Assembly: GCA_029558955.1 (NCBI GenBank) | Contig: JAKQCW010000136.1 | Span: 1 to 54,819 of the forward strand | From: Chloroflexota bacterium | GTDB lineage: Bacteria > Chloroflexota > Anaerolineae > JAAEKA01 | Length of the DNA: 54,819 nt | Reading direction: 5' to 3' | Part shown: positions 18,371-29,288 of the stretch, piece after piece | Position numbering within the stretch: the stretch's first letter is position 1 | Layout: each line of letters starts with the position of its first letter | Position numbers and translations under genes: made by a program | Notes under the pieces: generated by a model | Seen by the model: only the letters and a program-made list of their open reading frames with translations | Told to the model about the DNA's origin: nothing | The model's database searches: none

Positions 18371-18937
18371 TTGCCCACCAGCACGCCCACCACCCCCAGT
18401 CTCTACAACGACATCGCCGAGGTTCTGATCACCGAAGCACAGATCAGGCAGCGGGTCGCCGAGCTAGGCGCGGCCATCAACAGGGACTTTGCCGGCGAGC
18501 AGGTCCTGATCATCGCCGTGCTCAAGGGCGCGTTGCTCTTCCTGGCCGACCTGATGCGCCACGTCGATCTGCCGCTGGCTGTGGACTTCCTGGCCGTCTC
18601 CAGCTATGGCGCCGGCACCCAGAGCAGCGGCGTCGTGCGCATCCTGAAGGACTTGGACGAGTCCATCGAGCACCGCAACGTGATCATCGTCGAGGACATC
18701 GTTGACTCCGGCCGCACGCTGGACTATCTGCTGCGCATGTTGCGCCAGCGCCACCCGGCCACGCTGCACGTCTGCACCCTGCTGGACAAGCGCGACCGCC
18801 GCGAGATCGATGTGCCCATCGACTACGTGGGCTTCGAAGTGCCAGACGCCTTCGTGGTGGGCTATGGCCTGGACTATGGCGAGTACTACCGCCAACTGCC
18901 CTTCATCGGCGTGCTCAAGCCGGAGATCTACGAGTAG
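18371..18937 (+). CDS. hpt: Hypoxanthine phosphoribosyltransferase
   Basis: 188 residues from a TTG at 18371 preceded by GGAGG at 5 nt; another in-frame TTG lies at 18350. The PRPP-binding loop is VIIVEDIVDSGRTLDYLL, with the upstream SYGAGTQSSG flexible-loop region and VPDAFVVGYGLDYGEYYRQLP at the end. It salvages hypoxanthine and guanine to IMP and GMP. Genes of this class are often beside tilS; here tilS is 5 kb upstream on the same strand, separated by envelope genes. Confidence 0.92.
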   Translation: MPTSTPTTPSLYNDIAEVLITEAQIRQRVAELGAAINRDFAGEQVLIIAVLKGALLFLADLMRHVDLPLAVDFLAVSSYGAGTQSSGVVRILKDLDESIEHRNVIIVEDIVDSGRTLDYLLRMLRQRHPATLHVCTLLDKRDRREIDVPIDYVGFEVPDAFVVGYGLDYGEYYRQLPFIGVLKPEIYE

Positions 18938-18969
18938 ACCCGCTTGGGCCGGGGCCGAAACGATGAGCG

Positions 18970-20268
18970 ATGAATGAACTCAGGCTATCGGGCGACCGGG
19001 TGAATCGGCCGGCCGCCCGCCCGCCCGCCGCCCCTCCACGCCGCGGCGCGGCGACCCTCGCGCTGCTGGCGTTGATCGGCGCGTTCATGCTGGCCACGGC
19101 CCCGGCCGCGCGGGCCGCGCCGCTGCCGCCGGCGCGCCATGTGGTCCAGCCGGGCGACACGCTGGCCAGCCTGGCCCGGCAGTACGGCAGCACCGTCGAG
19201 GCCCTGATAGCCGCCAACGGGCTGACCGCTCAGACGCCCATCGCCGTCGGCCAGACGCTGATCGCGCCGGCCGCGGCCCAGCCGCTGCTGCCCATCGAAG
19301 CCCAGCCGCGCGACACGCTGGCCAGCCTGGCCCAGCGCCATGGCGTGAAGCTGGCCGACCTGCAGGCCATCAACCAGTTGGCGCCCGGCCAGCGGCTGGC
19401 GCCCGGCCAGGATCTGCTGTTGCCGGCGCGGCCCGACCAGCCATCGCCCGCCCTGCCCCCCGGCCCGATCCGCGCCATCACCACCAGCCCGGCCGTCGTG
19501 CGCCAGGGTGAGACGGTGGCCGTGCGGATCGAGCTGGACGCCAGCCAGCCGGCCAGCGTGACCCTGGCGCTGGCGCCGCAGCAGATCCCCCTGCGGCCGG
19601 CCGGCGCCGATGCGCTGGTGGGCCTGGCGGCCGTCCATGCCCTGACCGAGCCGGGCTTCGTCTGGCTGGATCTGACCTGGCAGGCCGCGGGCGAGACCAT
19701 CAGCCGAACCTGGCCGATCCAGGTGGTGGACGCCGCCTACCCCACCTTCGACATCGTGCTGCCCGATGACAAGGGCGAGCTGTTGGCGCCGGAGCTCGTG
19801 CAGGCTGAGCTGGAGCGCATGATGGCGCTTTGGAACGCGCCGCCCACGCCGATCCGCTGGCGCCGGTTCTTCCAGCGCCCGCTGGCCGAGGAATTCCTGA
19901 CCAGCGCGCCCTTCGGTCAGCGGCGCTCCTACAACGGCGGCCCGGTCAGTGGCTTCCACGCCGGCCAGGATTTCCCCGCGCCGCAGGGCACGCCGATCTA
20001 CGCGCCGGCGCCGGGCACGGTGGCGCTGGCCGAGCCGCTCCAGGTGCGCGGCAACGCGGTGCTGATCGACCACGGCGGCAGCGTCTTCAGCGGCTACTGG
20101 CATCTGACCGACATTGCCGTCAGCGCCGGCCAGGAGGTGCAGCCGGGCGATCTGCTCGGCCACGTGGGCACCACCGGCCTCAGCACCGGCAATCACCTGC
20201 ACTGGGAGCTGCGGGTCAACGGCTTTGCCGTGGACCCCATGCAGTGGCTTACCACCCGATTTCCCTGA
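18970..20268 (+). CDS. Secreted LysM-M23 metallopeptidase
   Basis: 432 residues. An N-terminal hydrophobic segment (~30-48, ending PAARAAP) is a signal peptide or anchor. Two LysM modules follow (HVVQPGDTLASLARQYGS; QPRDTLASLAQRHGVK), then an Ig-like beta region, then a LytM/M23 domain with HAGQDF (zinc His and Asp), and HLHWELRVNG (HxH). All zinc ligands are present, so it should be an active peptidoglycan endopeptidase or amidase acting outside the cell. It starts 32 bp after hpt and ends 21 bp before pfk. Confidence 0.92.
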   Translation: MNELRLSGDRVNRPAARPPAAPPRRGAATLALLALIGAFMLATAPAARAAPLPPARHVVQPGDTLASLARQYGSTVEALIAANGLTAQTPIAVGQTLIAPAAAQPLLPIEAQPRDTLASLAQRHGVKLADLQAINQLAPGQRLAPGQDLLLPARPDQPSPALPPGPIRAITTSPAVVRQGETVAVRIELDASQPASVTLALAPQQIPLRPAGADALVGLAAVHALTEPGFVWLDLTWQAAGETISRTWPIQVVDAAYPTFDIVLPDDKGELLAPELVQAELERMMALWNAPPTPIRWRRFFQRPLAEEFLTSAPFGQRRSYNGGPVSGFHAGQDFPAPQGTPIYAPAPGTVALAEPLQVRGNAVLIDHGGSVFSGYWHLTDIAVSAGQEVQPGDLLGHVGTTGLSTGNHLHWELRVNGFAVDPMQWLTTRFP

Positions 20269-20289
20269 CCAAGCGGCGAGAGGTGTCCT

Positions 20290-21438
20290 ATGCCATCCTT
20301 TCTCCCTGGCAAAACAGCCAGCAAGGTCCGACGCATCGGTGTGCTGACAGCCGGCGGCGACTGTCCCGGCCTCAACGCGGTCATTCGAGCGGTGGTTAAG
20401 TCAGCCGTGCAAGGGCATGGCTGGCAGGTGCTCGGCATTCGCAACGGCTTCGAGGGGCTGATCAGCGGCGACGATGCCATCACGCCGCTGACCAACGAAA
20501 CGGTCTATGGCATCCTGGCCCGCGGCGGCACCATCCTGGGCGCGGCCAGCCGGGCCAACCCCTTCCTCTACACCAAGCGCCAACAGGGCAGCCGCATCTC
20601 GCTGGACGTGACTCCGCGCGTGCTGGAGCGGATCGAAGCGCTGGGCCTGGACGCGGTGGTGGTGATCGGCGGCGATGGGACCATGCGCATCGCCCGGGAG
20701 CTGCACGAGATGGGCGCGCCGCTGGTGGGGGTGCCCAAGACCATCGACAACGACGTGGAGGGCACCGACTACACCTTCGGCTTCGACACGGCCGTCAGCG
20801 TGGCCACCGAGGCCATCGACCGGCTGCGCACCACGGCCGAAAGCCATCATCGGGCCATGATCGTCGAAGTCATGGGCCGGCAGGCTGGCTGGATCGCGCT
20901 GCACAGCGGGGTGGCCGGCGGCGCCGACGTGGTGCTGATCCCTGAACGCCCCTTCGAGCTGGAGGCGGTCTACGACCGGCTGACCCACAGCTTCGCCGCG
21001 GTGCAGCGCTCGGCCATCGTGGTGGTGGCCGAGGGCGCGCATGTGCGCGGCGGCAGCCCGGTCTTCCGCCACCGCGCCGGCAGCCAGGACAAGCTGCGCC
21101 TGGGCGGCATCGGCGAACACCTGGCGCAGTTGCTGCAAGAACGGCAGAGCGACGATCTGGTGGGCAGCTCAGAGCTGGAATGGGATATCCGCGTGACGGT
21201 GCTGGGCCATGTGCAGCGGGGCGGCGCGCCCAGCAGCAACGACCGCGTGCTGGCCACCCGCCTGGGCGCGGCGGCCGTGCGACTGATCGCGCGCGGGCGG
21301 CTGGGGCGGATGGTCGCGCTGCGCGGCACGACGCTGGCCGATCTGCCCCTGGCGCGCGTGGCGCGCGTCCCCCGCACCGTGCCCCTTACCTGCGATCTGG
21401 TGCTGACCGCCCTAGAGCTGGGGATCTGTCTGGGCTGA
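20290..21438 (+). CDS. pfkA: 6-phosphofructokinase (group III type)
   Basis: 382 residues, longer than the ~320 of E. coli PfkA. Key motifs: GGDCPGLNAVIRAVV, GGDGTMRIARE and VPKTIDNDVEGTD, then MGRQAGWIA and VLGHVQRGGAPS. Gly in GGDGT marks ATP use, while Lys in PKTIDND is the residue found in pyrophosphate enzymes; this combination is the group III ATP-PFK pattern seen in actinomycetes. It phosphorylates fructose 6-phosphate in glycolysis. It faces the L25 gene convergently with a shared hairpin at 21447-21473. Confidence 0.92.
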   Translation: MPSFLPGKTASKVRRIGVLTAGGDCPGLNAVIRAVVKSAVQGHGWQVLGIRNGFEGLISGDDAITPLTNETVYGILARGGTILGAASRANPFLYTKRQQGSRISLDVTPRVLERIEALGLDAVVVIGGDGTMRIARELHEMGAPLVGVPKTIDNDVEGTDYTFGFDTAVSVATEAIDRLRTTAESHHRAMIVEVMGRQAGWIALHSGVAGGADVVLIPERPFELEAVYDRLTHSFAAVQRSAIVVVAEGAHVRGGSPVFRHRAGSQDKLRLGGIGEHLAQLLQERQSDDLVGSSELEWDIRVTVLGHVQRGGAPSSNDRVLATRLGAAAVRLIARGRLGRMVALRGTTLADLPLARVARVPRTVPLTCDLVLTALELGICLG

Positions 21439-21440
21439 AC

Positions 21441-21473
21441 AAAAAAACAGGCCACGCGCAGCGCGTGGCCTGT
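21441..21473 (-). terminator. Strong terminator between pfkA and L25 gene
   Basis: Perfect 12-bp stem ACAGGCCACGCG / CGCGTGGCCTGT with a 3-nt loop (21447-21473). On the minus strand it is followed by seven T, so it ends the L25 transcript; without a T run on the plus side it may also stabilise the pfkA end. Confidence 0.88.
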
Positions 21474-21506
21474 GGGGTATCTGTCGGACGCCAGGGAGGC
21501 TGCCGG

Positions 21507-22145
21507 TTATTCGGCTTCCTTGCGCCGTTCGCTGATAATTTCCACCTCAGCCGGCGTCTCATCCTCTTCATCGTCGGCGTGGGCAGCCGCGCGTGACAGG
21601 TTCATGGCCACCAACGGCTCATCGCCGAAGTCGTGGGCCAAGGTCACACCGGCGGGCAGCGCCAGATCGCGGGCGAAGATGCGGTCATTGACCTCGGCCA
21701 TGCCGGAAACGTCGATCTCGATCGCGTGCGGCAGGTCGTCGGGGAGACAGGTGATCTCCAGGCTGTCCACATTCTGCAAGAGCACCGCGCCAAGCTCGGT
21801 GGCCGGCGCGTGACCCACCACGTGCAGCGGCACCGCCATGGTGATCTTTTGGCCGGCCGCGACGCGCACGAAGTCCACATGCAGCACGTTGCGGCGCACG
21901 GGATGGCGCTGCAACTCGCGAATCAGGACACGGGTCTTGGGGAAATCAGGACCAACCAGGTAGAGCAGGCTGGTCGCGCCGCCCTTATCCAGCGTGCGAT
22001 CCAGCTCGCGCGCGCCCAACTGAATCGTCTGCGTCCCGCCATTGCCGCCGTAGACGACAGCCGGAACCAGGCCCGCCGCGCGCAGGTGTCGGCCCTTGCC
22101 GCCGGCGCCGCTTCGCTTCTCAACTTGCAGCGAAAAATCCGTCAT
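21507..22145 (-). CDS. rplY: 50S ribosomal protein L25/Ctc family
   Basis: 212 residues from the ATG at 22145 (GAGAGG 8 nt upstream); the frame is open further upstream but unrelated in sequence. The N-terminal L25 domain (VEKRSGAGGKGRHLRAAGLVPAVVYG, RRNVLHVDFVRV) binds 5S rRNA, and the C-terminal TL5-type beta domain (HAIEIDVSGMAEVNDRIFARDL) marks the long Ctc form. The tail is acidic (DDEEDET). The promoter at 22357-22385 leaves a ~205-nt leader. A strong terminator follows. Confidence 0.92.
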   Translation of the reverse strand: MTDFSLQVEKRSGAGGKGRHLRAAGLVPAVVYGGNGGTQTIQLGARELDRTLDKGGATSLLYLVGPDFPKTRVLIRELQRHPVRRNVLHVDFVRVAAGQKITMAVPLHVVGHAPATELGAVLLQNVDSLEITCLPDDLPHAIEIDVSGMAEVNDRIFARDLALPAGVTLAHDFGDEPLVAMNLSRAAAHADDEEDETPAEVEIISERRKEAE

Positions 22146-22356
22146 CTGAATAACCTCTCGTTTTAGTCTTCGCGCCCGGCCGCCGTGCAGCAAGGGCTTC
22201 CGAACGCGTCTGGCAGCTCCGTGGCCCGCCTCGGGCAGAGACCGGTCCCGGCGGAGTCCAGAATAGACGCGTCCTGTGATCTTATTTGATGCGCGCCGCT
22301 GTCCAGCGCGGCTGGCCCGCTGCCATCTGAACACCAGGGCGCGGGCCAGTTCGGCT

Positions 22357-22385
22357 ATTCTAGCCCAAGTCGCCTGATTCGTCAA
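22357..22385 (-). promoter_or_regulatory. Promoter for the L25 gene with long leader
   Basis: Minus strand: -35 TTGACG (22385-22380), 17-bp spacer, -10 TAGAAT (22362-22357). The leader of about 205 nt before the ATG contains GGCCCGC/GCGGGCC arms, so leader control is possible. Confidence 0.65.
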
Positions 22386-22417
22386 AACGCCGCGGCCTGT
22401 GGTAGGATTCTCTCCCC

Positions 22418-25400
22418 ATGAGCAAGTGGTTGGTAATTCTTCTGGCAGGGCTGGCAATGCTGGCCGGCGCCACCGGGCTGGCGTTGGCGCAGCAACCGGC
22501 CGCGGTTCACCCCGACCTGGCGCCGCCCGCCGCCGTCCATTTGACGCGCAATCTGGGGGTCAACATCGCGCTGGAGAAGGCCAGCGCCCAGGAGCGGAAC
22601 GCCGCGCTGGACGCCATCGCCGCCGCCGGCTTCGGCTGGGTGCGCCAACGCTTCCCCTGGGATCAAATCGAACCGGAACAGGGGGCCTTTGCCTGGGAAA
22701 GCTGGGACGAGCTGGTGGCCGCGGTGGACGCGCGCGGGCTGGATCTGGTCGCGGTGCTGGACGGCTCCCCCGCCTGGGCGCGGTCGGAGGAAGACGCCGC
22801 CAACCCGTTGGCCCCGCCGGCCAGCCGCGCCGATTTTGGCCGCTTTGCCGCCGCGCTGGCCCAACGCTACGGCGCCACCCTGCGCTACTACCAGATCTGG
22901 GATGAGCCCAACATCGCCCCGCACTGGGGTCATCGTTATGTCGATGCCGCTGACTACGGCGCCCTGCTGCGGGAGGGCGCGGTGCAGGTGCGCAGCGCCG
23001 ACGCCGACGCCGTGGTGCTGTTGGCGGCCCTGGCCCCCACGGTGGAGGCCGGCGGGCTGAACCAGAGCGACGTGGCCTTTCTGGATGCGCTCTATGCGGC
23101 CGGCGCTGCCCCCTGGTTCGACGCGGCCGCGGCCCAGCCCTACGGCTTCGAGCGCCCGCCCGACGAGCCGCCCGCGGCCGGGACGCTGAATTTCCGGCGC
23201 GCCGAGCTGCTGCGCTCAGTGATGGTGCGCCGGGGCGACGCGGCCAAACCCCTCTGGCTGGCGTCCTTTGGCTGGCGCAGCGACGACGCGGGGGCCGCCG
23301 AACCATCTTCGCCAGCGTCGCAGGCCGAAGTCTGGCCCGGCGTCGAGCGGACCACGCAAGCCGCCTGGGCCGTGGAGGCGTTGGAATGGGCGCGGCGGCA
23401 CTGGGAGTGGCAGGGGGGCAGCGCCTGGGCCGCGTGGCAGCCAGCCCAGCCGGCCGACGACCCGCGCTGGGGCTTTGCCCTGGTCAGCCCCGACGGCCAG
23501 CCCACCTTGACGCTGGCCGCGCTGAGCGGCTGGGCGCAGTCCGACCACCCCCTAGGGCCGGGCAACTGGCCGGTGGACTGGCCGATCATCGAGACCGAGG
23601 GCGGCTGGCGGCAGAGGGCGCTGGCCGCGGATCCGCCCCACGGCGCGACGCTGCACAACAACCGCTTGCGCCTGCCCTTCGAGGGCGCCACCCTGGCGCT
23701 GACGGTGCAACGGGGCCCTTACTGGGGCTTTCTGGAGGTGGCCATCGACGGCGCGCCGGCCAATGCCCTGCCCAGCGACGCCGCCCGCCGGGCCAACCTG
23801 CTGCTGCACGATCCGCTGGGGCAACAAGCCACCGTCATCGTCGCGCGCGGCCTCGCGCCGGGGCCGCATCTGGCCGAGATCAGCGCCAGCGGCGGCTGGG
23901 AGCAGTGGCCGCTGCTGGCCGTGCATGTGGACAACCAGGACGCCGGACGCTGGCCCGGCTGGCCGGTGTGGGCGCTGGGGCTGGGCGGCGTCGCGCTGAC
24001 GGGCGCGGGGCTGTGGGGACTGGAACGACGCCGGGCAACGACGCAACCCGCGGCCGCTGCGCCTTCGGTCTTCGCGCCGGCGCAGCGCGTCCCGACCGCG
24101 CTGCGCTTCATCCTGCTGGCTGTGCTCTGCCTCGCCGTGGCCCTCGGCCCTGCGCCCCTGCAACTGGCCGGGCTGGGGCTGCTCTGGGCGCTCTTTGTCC
24201 TCTTCCCGGCCACCGGACTGGCGCTGCTGGCGGCCGCCGCGCCGCTCTTCCTGGCGCCGTTGCCGCTGCTGGGGTGGTCGTTCAGCCCGGTGGAGGTCAC
24301 GGCCTGGCTGTTGGCGGCGGCGCTGGCCGCGCGGCTGGCCAGCGAAGCGGCCGCGGGCGGGCGCGGGCGGAGATGGGAGGCCGTCCGTGCGACCCTGCCG
24401 CCCCTGCGCCTCAGTGGGCTGGACTGGCCGGTGTTGGCGCTGCTGGCGACGGCGCTGGTCTCGCTGGTCGCGGCCGACCACCTGGGCGTGGCGCTGCGGG
24501 AGCTGCGCACCGTCATCGTGACCGGCGTGCTGGCCTACGGGCTGGTGCGACTGGCGCCGGCCGATGGGCAGGAACGTTTCGACCCGTGGCCGCTGGTCTG
24601 GGGCATCGGCCTGGGCGCGGCCGCGGTGGCCGGCTGGGGCCTCGTCCAGGCCGTGGGCGGCGTCGGTCTGATCGGCGCCGAGGGGGTTTGGCGGGTGCGC
24701 GGCCCCTTCGGCTCCCCCAACAACCTGGCGCTCTACCTGGGCCATGCCCTGCCAATCATGCTGGCAGTGGCGGCCTTTGGCCGCGATCGGCGACGCCGGC
24801 TGGCGGCCGGTCTGTTGAGCCTGCTGATTCTGCTGGGCCTGGTGCTGACCTTCAGCAAAGGGGGGCTGCTGCTGGCGCTGCCCGCGGCCGTGCTGTTCAT
24901 CGGCTTCGCGGCCGGCGGGCGCTGGCGCTGGATCGCGCTGGGCGCGTTGGCCGTGGGCGCGCTGGCGCTCCTGCCCCTCTTTGCCACCGAGCGCTTCGCC
25001 GGGCTGTTCGACCTGCAAGGAGGCACCAGCTTCCAGCGGGTGCAGCTCTGGCGCGGCGCGCTGAACATGGCGCTGGATCACCCCTGGCTGGGCGTCGGGC
25101 TGGACAATTTCCTTTATGCCTATCGCACGCGCTACGCCCTGCCCACGGCCTGGCAGGAGCTGAACCTGAGCCACCCGCACAATGTGGCGCTGGATTTCTG
25201 GACGCGGCTGGGCTTTTTGGGCCTGCTGGTGGGCGTTTGGCTGTTCACGGCCGCCTTCTGGCAGGGCTGGCCGGCCTTCAAGCGGGCCAGCGGCGACCGC
25301 CGGGCGCTGCTGCTGGGGCTGCTGGCCTCGCTGGTCGCCACCCTGGCGCACGGCCTGATCGACAATTCGCTGTTTCTCGTCGATCTGATGCTGCTGTTTA

Positions 25401-25471
25401 TGTTAACCCTAGGATTGATGACACGGCTGACCGGCGCCGAAAAGGCGCCGGAGGAACTCCGATCCCCCTGA
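22418..25471 (+). CDS. Glycosidase-like domain fused to O-antigen ligase/polymerase-like membrane domain
   Basis: 1017 residues. A signal or anchor helix (5-25) is followed by a TIM-barrel glycosidase-like region (~45-370): [33 protein letters not shown] and YQIWDEPN with Glu163 where GH5/39-like enzymes carry the acid/base. A beta-rich stretch leads to a membrane half (~515-1005) of 11-13 helices with the Wzy/WaaL-type region [35 protein letters not shown] and [23 protein letters not shown]. The fusion suggests a polymerase or ligase for a surface polysaccharide with an exported sugar-binding or cleaving domain. A weak -10 (TAGGAT, 22403-22408) precedes it. Confidence 0.78.
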   Translation: MSKWLVILLAGLAMLAGATGLALAQQPAAVHPDLAPPAAVHLTRNLGVNIALEKASAQERNAALDAIAAAGFGWVRQRFPWDQIEPEQGAFAWESWDELVAAVDARGLDLVAVLDGSPAWARSEEDAANPLAPPASRADFGRFAAALAQRYGATLRYYQIWDEPNIAPHWGHRYVDAADYGALLREGAVQVRSADADAVVLLAALAPTVEAGGLNQSDVAFLDALYAAGAAPWFDAAAAQPYGFERPPDEPPAAGTLNFRRAELLRSVMVRRGDAAKPLWLASFGWRSDDAGAAEPSSPASQAEVWPGVERTTQAAWAVEALEWARRHWEWQGGSAWAAWQPAQPADDPRWGFALVSPDGQPTLTLAALSGWAQSDHPLGPGNWPVDWPIIETEGGWRQRALAADPPHGATLHNNRLRLPFEGATLALTVQRGPYWGFLEVAIDGAPANALPSDAARRANLLLHDPLGQQATVIVARGLAPGPHLAEISASGGWEQWPLLAVHVDNQDAGRWPGWPVWALGLGGVALTGAGLWGLERRRATTQPAAAAPSVFAPAQRVPTALRFILLAVLCLAVALGPAPLQLAGLGLLWALFVLFPATGLALLAAAAPLFLAPLPLLGWSFSPVEVTAWLLAAALAARLASEAAAGGRGRRWEAVRATLPPLRLSGLDWPVLALLATALVSLVAADHLGVALRELRTVIVTGVLAYGLVRLAPADGQERFDPWPLVWGIGLGAAAVAGWGLVQAVGGVGLIGAEGVWRVRGPFGSPNNLALYLGHALPIMLAVAAFGRDRRRRLAAGLLSLLILLGLVLTFSKGGLLLALPAAVLFIGFAAGGRWRWIALGALAVGALALLPLFATERFAGLFDLQGGTSFQRVQLWRGALNMALDHPWLGVGLDNFLYAYRTRYALPTAWQELNLSHPHNVALDFWTRLGFLGLLVGVWLFTAAFWQGWPAFKRASGDRRALLLGLLASLVATLAHGLIDNSLFLVDLMLLFMLTLGLMTRLTGAEKAPEELRSP

Positions 25472-25496
25472 GTTCCCCACGAAAGGAGCACGACCC

Positions 25497-26438
<942 letters not shown>

Positions 26439-26456
26439 GGTGGAAGCAGGCGCCGG

Positions 26457-28127
26457 TCAGAGGGGCGCCCGCGGCAGGATGGCGGTGAAGGTGCTGCCCT
26501 GCCCGACTCCTGGGCTGGCGGCGCTGACGCTGCCCCCGTAGCTCTGAACCAGCTCCCGCACCAGGGCCAGCCCCAGGCCGGCGCCGCCGCGGGATCGCCG
26601 CTGGGAGCTGTCCACCTGGAAGAAGCGCTCGAAGATGCGTTCCTGGAAATGAACCGGGATGCCGATGCCGGTGTCGGAGACTTCCAGATAGACGCGCTGC
26701 TCCCGTTCCCACAGCCGGACATGCACCTGCCCGCCGGCAGGGGTGAACTTGAGCGCGTTGCCCAGCAGGTTGTCGATGATGCGGCGCAGATGGTCAGGCC
26801 GCGCCATGACGGGACAGGCGCCGTTGCCGGGGGCCAGGTCTGCGCTCAGGGCCACGCCGTTGGTGGCAGCGACGATCTGGAAGCCGGTCACGCTGTCCTG
26901 CACGGCATCCTGCATGGAGAGCGCGCTCAAGGCGACCTTGGTGGCGCTGAGCTCCAGCATGGCCAGAATGTCGGTCACCATATCGCTGAGCGCCTCTGAG
27001 TTGCGCAGGATGACCTGCAAGGCGTCCCGCTGGAAGTCATCGACTTCGCCCAGTTGTCCGCCGAGCATGAACTCGGCATAGCCCCGGATCATGGTCAGCG
27101 GCGTGCGCAGCTCATGGGAGATGTTCTGCATGAACTGGTCTTTGAGCGTCTCCAGCTCCTTGAGCTGGTCGTAGGCGTGGGCCAGATCCTCCGCGCGGCG
27201 CTGGGCATCGGCATAGAGGCGGGAATTCTCGATGGCATTGGCCAACTGATCGCACATGATCTGGAAACCGATGACATCCTGAGAGGAGAACGCGCCCGCC
27301 CGGGTGCTCTGCGCGCTGAGGGCGCCGATCACCCGCCCGTGGGTGATCAACGGCAAGACCATCTCCGCCCGGGTGTCCTCAAGCCAGGATGGGCTGGGGG
27401 GGCATTGCTCCTCGCTGCGCAACACCTGGAGGATGTGCTGCCGGGAGGCCAGGCACTTGCCCACGCTGTTGCCGCTGTTGGCCCGGAGCTTGTGGCGGGC
27501 AGAGAGGCGGATCCGGCCTTCGGCGCCGGTGGCGGCCCACAGCTCGGCGTAGCGGTCATCTTCGTCCAGCAGGTAGATGGCGACGTAGTCCAGGCCAAAG
27601 CGTGCACCGATCAGATCGACGGTGGAGGTGAGCAGGCTGCCCAACTCCAGGGTGGAAATCGCGGTTCTGGCCAGCTCGGCCGCAGTCTCCAGCTGCAAGG
27701 TGTAGCGTTGCAGATTTTGCTGCAAGGCCGACCGGATGCGCTCCTGCTCCTCCAGGATCTGGGTCGTATTCTGCGCGATGTAGCCCTCCACCACGCGGCG
27801 CTGATACTCATCCACCTGCTCCAAGAAGCCGGCCAACTCCTCCCCTGTCAGGCGCTGAAGCCCAAAACGCTGCAAGGTGCGATTGATGCGCAGGACCGCC
27901 TGTTCGCCCACGCCGACGGTGCAGAGGTAGGCGCCATGACGGCGCACCGCCTCAGCGTCGCGGCTGTCCAGGTAGGTCAGGAAGATCTGGGCCTGGGCAT
28001 CGGCGACCCGCTGCAAATCAGCCGGGCGCAAATAGGCTCGGCTATCAAACAGCGCTTCTCGCAGATTCTTCAGGAGAAGCGCTGTCAACTCAATGGCTTG
28101 TTCGTCGTTGAGGGTATGATCGGCCAT
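26457..28127 (-). CDS. GAF-domain sensor histidine kinase
   Basis: 556 residues, no membrane helix, so cytoplasmic. An N-terminal alpha-helical region (~1-140) resembles the sensor part of RsbR/globin-like kinases; a GAF domain spans ~155-305. The dimerisation/phosphoacceptor helix has His338 in ISHELRTPLTMIRGY. The ATPase domain has an N box (DNLLGNALKFTPAGG), G1 (VSDTGIGIP) and G2 (GGAGLGLALVREL). No response regulator is adjacent; the neighbour upstream is a DUF574-like methyltransferase. Input signal and partner are unknown. Confidence 0.9.
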   Translation of the reverse strand: MADHTLNDEQAIELTALLLKNLREALFDSRAYLRPADLQRVADAQAQIFLTYLDSRDAEAVRRHGAYLCTVGVGEQAVLRINRTLQRFGLQRLTGEELAGFLEQVDEYQRRVVEGYIAQNTTQILEEQERIRSALQQNLQRYTLQLETAAELARTAISTLELGSLLTSTVDLIGARFGLDYVAIYLLDEDDRYAELWAATGAEGRIRLSARHKLRANSGNSVGKCLASRQHILQVLRSEEQCPPSPSWLEDTRAEMVLPLITHGRVIGALSAQSTRAGAFSSQDVIGFQIMCDQLANAIENSRLYADAQRRAEDLAHAYDQLKELETLKDQFMQNISHELRTPLTMIRGYAEFMLGGQLGEVDDFQRDALQVILRNSEALSDMVTDILAMLELSATKVALSALSMQDAVQDSVTGFQIVAATNGVALSADLAPGNGACPVMARPDHLRRIIDNLLGNALKFTPAGGQVHVRLWEREQRVYLEVSDTGIGIPVHFQERIFERFFQVDSSQRRSRGGAGLGLALVRELVQSYGGSVSAASPGVGQGSTFTAILPRAPL

Positions 28128-28235
28128 AGAATACGGTCGTGGGGATGGGCGGATATACGCAGATCGGGCTCCTGCCGTGGGCCGTCGAAGGGCCGGCCTG
28201 ACCCAAGGATCATCGATCAGCCGCGGGTCCGGCCA

Positions 28236-29039
28236 TTATTTGATCAGGTAGGCGCCGTAGCCCGCTCCGGCCGAGCCGAACTGATCGACATCGATGTCGG
28301 ACATCTCGCTGGCATCCAGGCCATGCCAATCCAGCAGGGCGATCAGGCCCTTGTCATCTACATGCCACGGCTTCAGAATCTCCAGGTATTCCTCTTTGCT
28401 GCGCACAAAGGCGGGTGAGCCCATCTTGGCGTAGGTATCGAGAATCAAAGCGCCGGCCGGATGGCTGCGACTGAGACCGGCGCCTTGCAGGTTGAAGGCC
28501 CAGCATCCCTGGCTGTCGGTCCATTCATACAGATATTGGGCGACATGGCGGAGATCATCATCGCTGATGAAGAGTCCCAAGCCCCAGGAGACGACAGCTA
28601 CTCTGCGGCGGCCATTGAGAATCTCCAACACATCGGGGTGATTGAGAAGCGCCTCCGGTCGCCGGGCGTCGGCCTCGAAATAGTAGACGTTGGGGGTGTC
28701 GCCCAGAATCTCCCGGGCGTATTGCACCACCACCGGATCATAGTCGGAGTAGATGATCGTGGTTCCCTTGGGGGCGACCACGTGCAGATTGTCCTGCGTG
28801 GGCAGCCCGGAAGCAAAATCGATGATGACATCGAAACCGCGCACCGTGGTCAACTCATGGGCGACATCCTGCAGGCACCATCGCTGCAAGCGCACAAATT
28901 TCGTAACGAAAGGAGCGAGGTTGGCGATGTAATCCCCTGCCCGGCGATCCACCTCAAAATTGTGGTGGCCGCCCAGCAGGTAATCATAGACTCGTCCAGC
29001 GCTGGGAACGCTGGCGTCGACGATGCTCTCTTTTGACAT
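28236..29039 (-). CDS. S-adenosylmethionine methyltransferase, DUF574-like family
   Basis: 267 residues from the ATG at 29039 with CGGAGG 8 nt upstream. The opening ASVPSAGRVYDYLLGGHHNF and the SAM region DVIIDFASGLPTQDNLH followed by IIYSDYDPVVVQYAR match the family of putative methyltransferases best known from actinomycetes. Later SWGLGLFISDDDL and GYGAYLIK close the fold. Substrate unknown. It is 108 bp upstream of the histidine kinase gene in the same direction and may share its transcript. Confidence 0.8.
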   Translation of the reverse strand: MSKESIVDASVPSAGRVYDYLLGGHHNFEVDRRAGDYIANLAPFVTKFVRLQRWCLQDVAHELTTVRGFDVIIDFASGLPTQDNLHVVAPKGTTIIYSDYDPVVVQYAREILGDTPNVYYFEADARRPEALLNHPDVLEILNGRRRVAVVSWGLGLFISDDDLRHVAQYLYEWTDSQGCWAFNLQGAGLSRSHPAGALILDTYAKMGSPAFVRSKEEYLEILKPWHVDDKGLIALLDWHGLDASEMSDIDVDQFGSAGAGYGAYLIK

Positions 29040-29189
29040 AGGACAATCCTCCGGCGACTGGGATGAGACGACGAATACCATCTGACGAACGCAATTCTAG
29101 CACACTATCGCGCCAGATACAAGCGTCAGAAACAACCTACAGCCATTGAGAATCGGACGCGGGCATTCGGGCTTTTCTACCGCCTGTAG

Positions 29190-29195
29190 TATAAT
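29190..29195 (+). promoter_or_regulatory. -10 box upstream of lepA
   Basis: TATAAT at 29190-29195 with a weak -35 (TTCGGG, 29166-29171, 18-bp spacer). It would give a leader of about 85 nt before the lepA ATG at 29289. Confidence 0.55.
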
Positions 29196-29288
29196 CTGGC
29201 GCGCAGCATTCACTGTCAAGCTCAGGGTTGCCCAAATCTCCACCTGTCAGAGGCCCGAAACGTTTCGCCAGAAGACCCATCGGATTCT

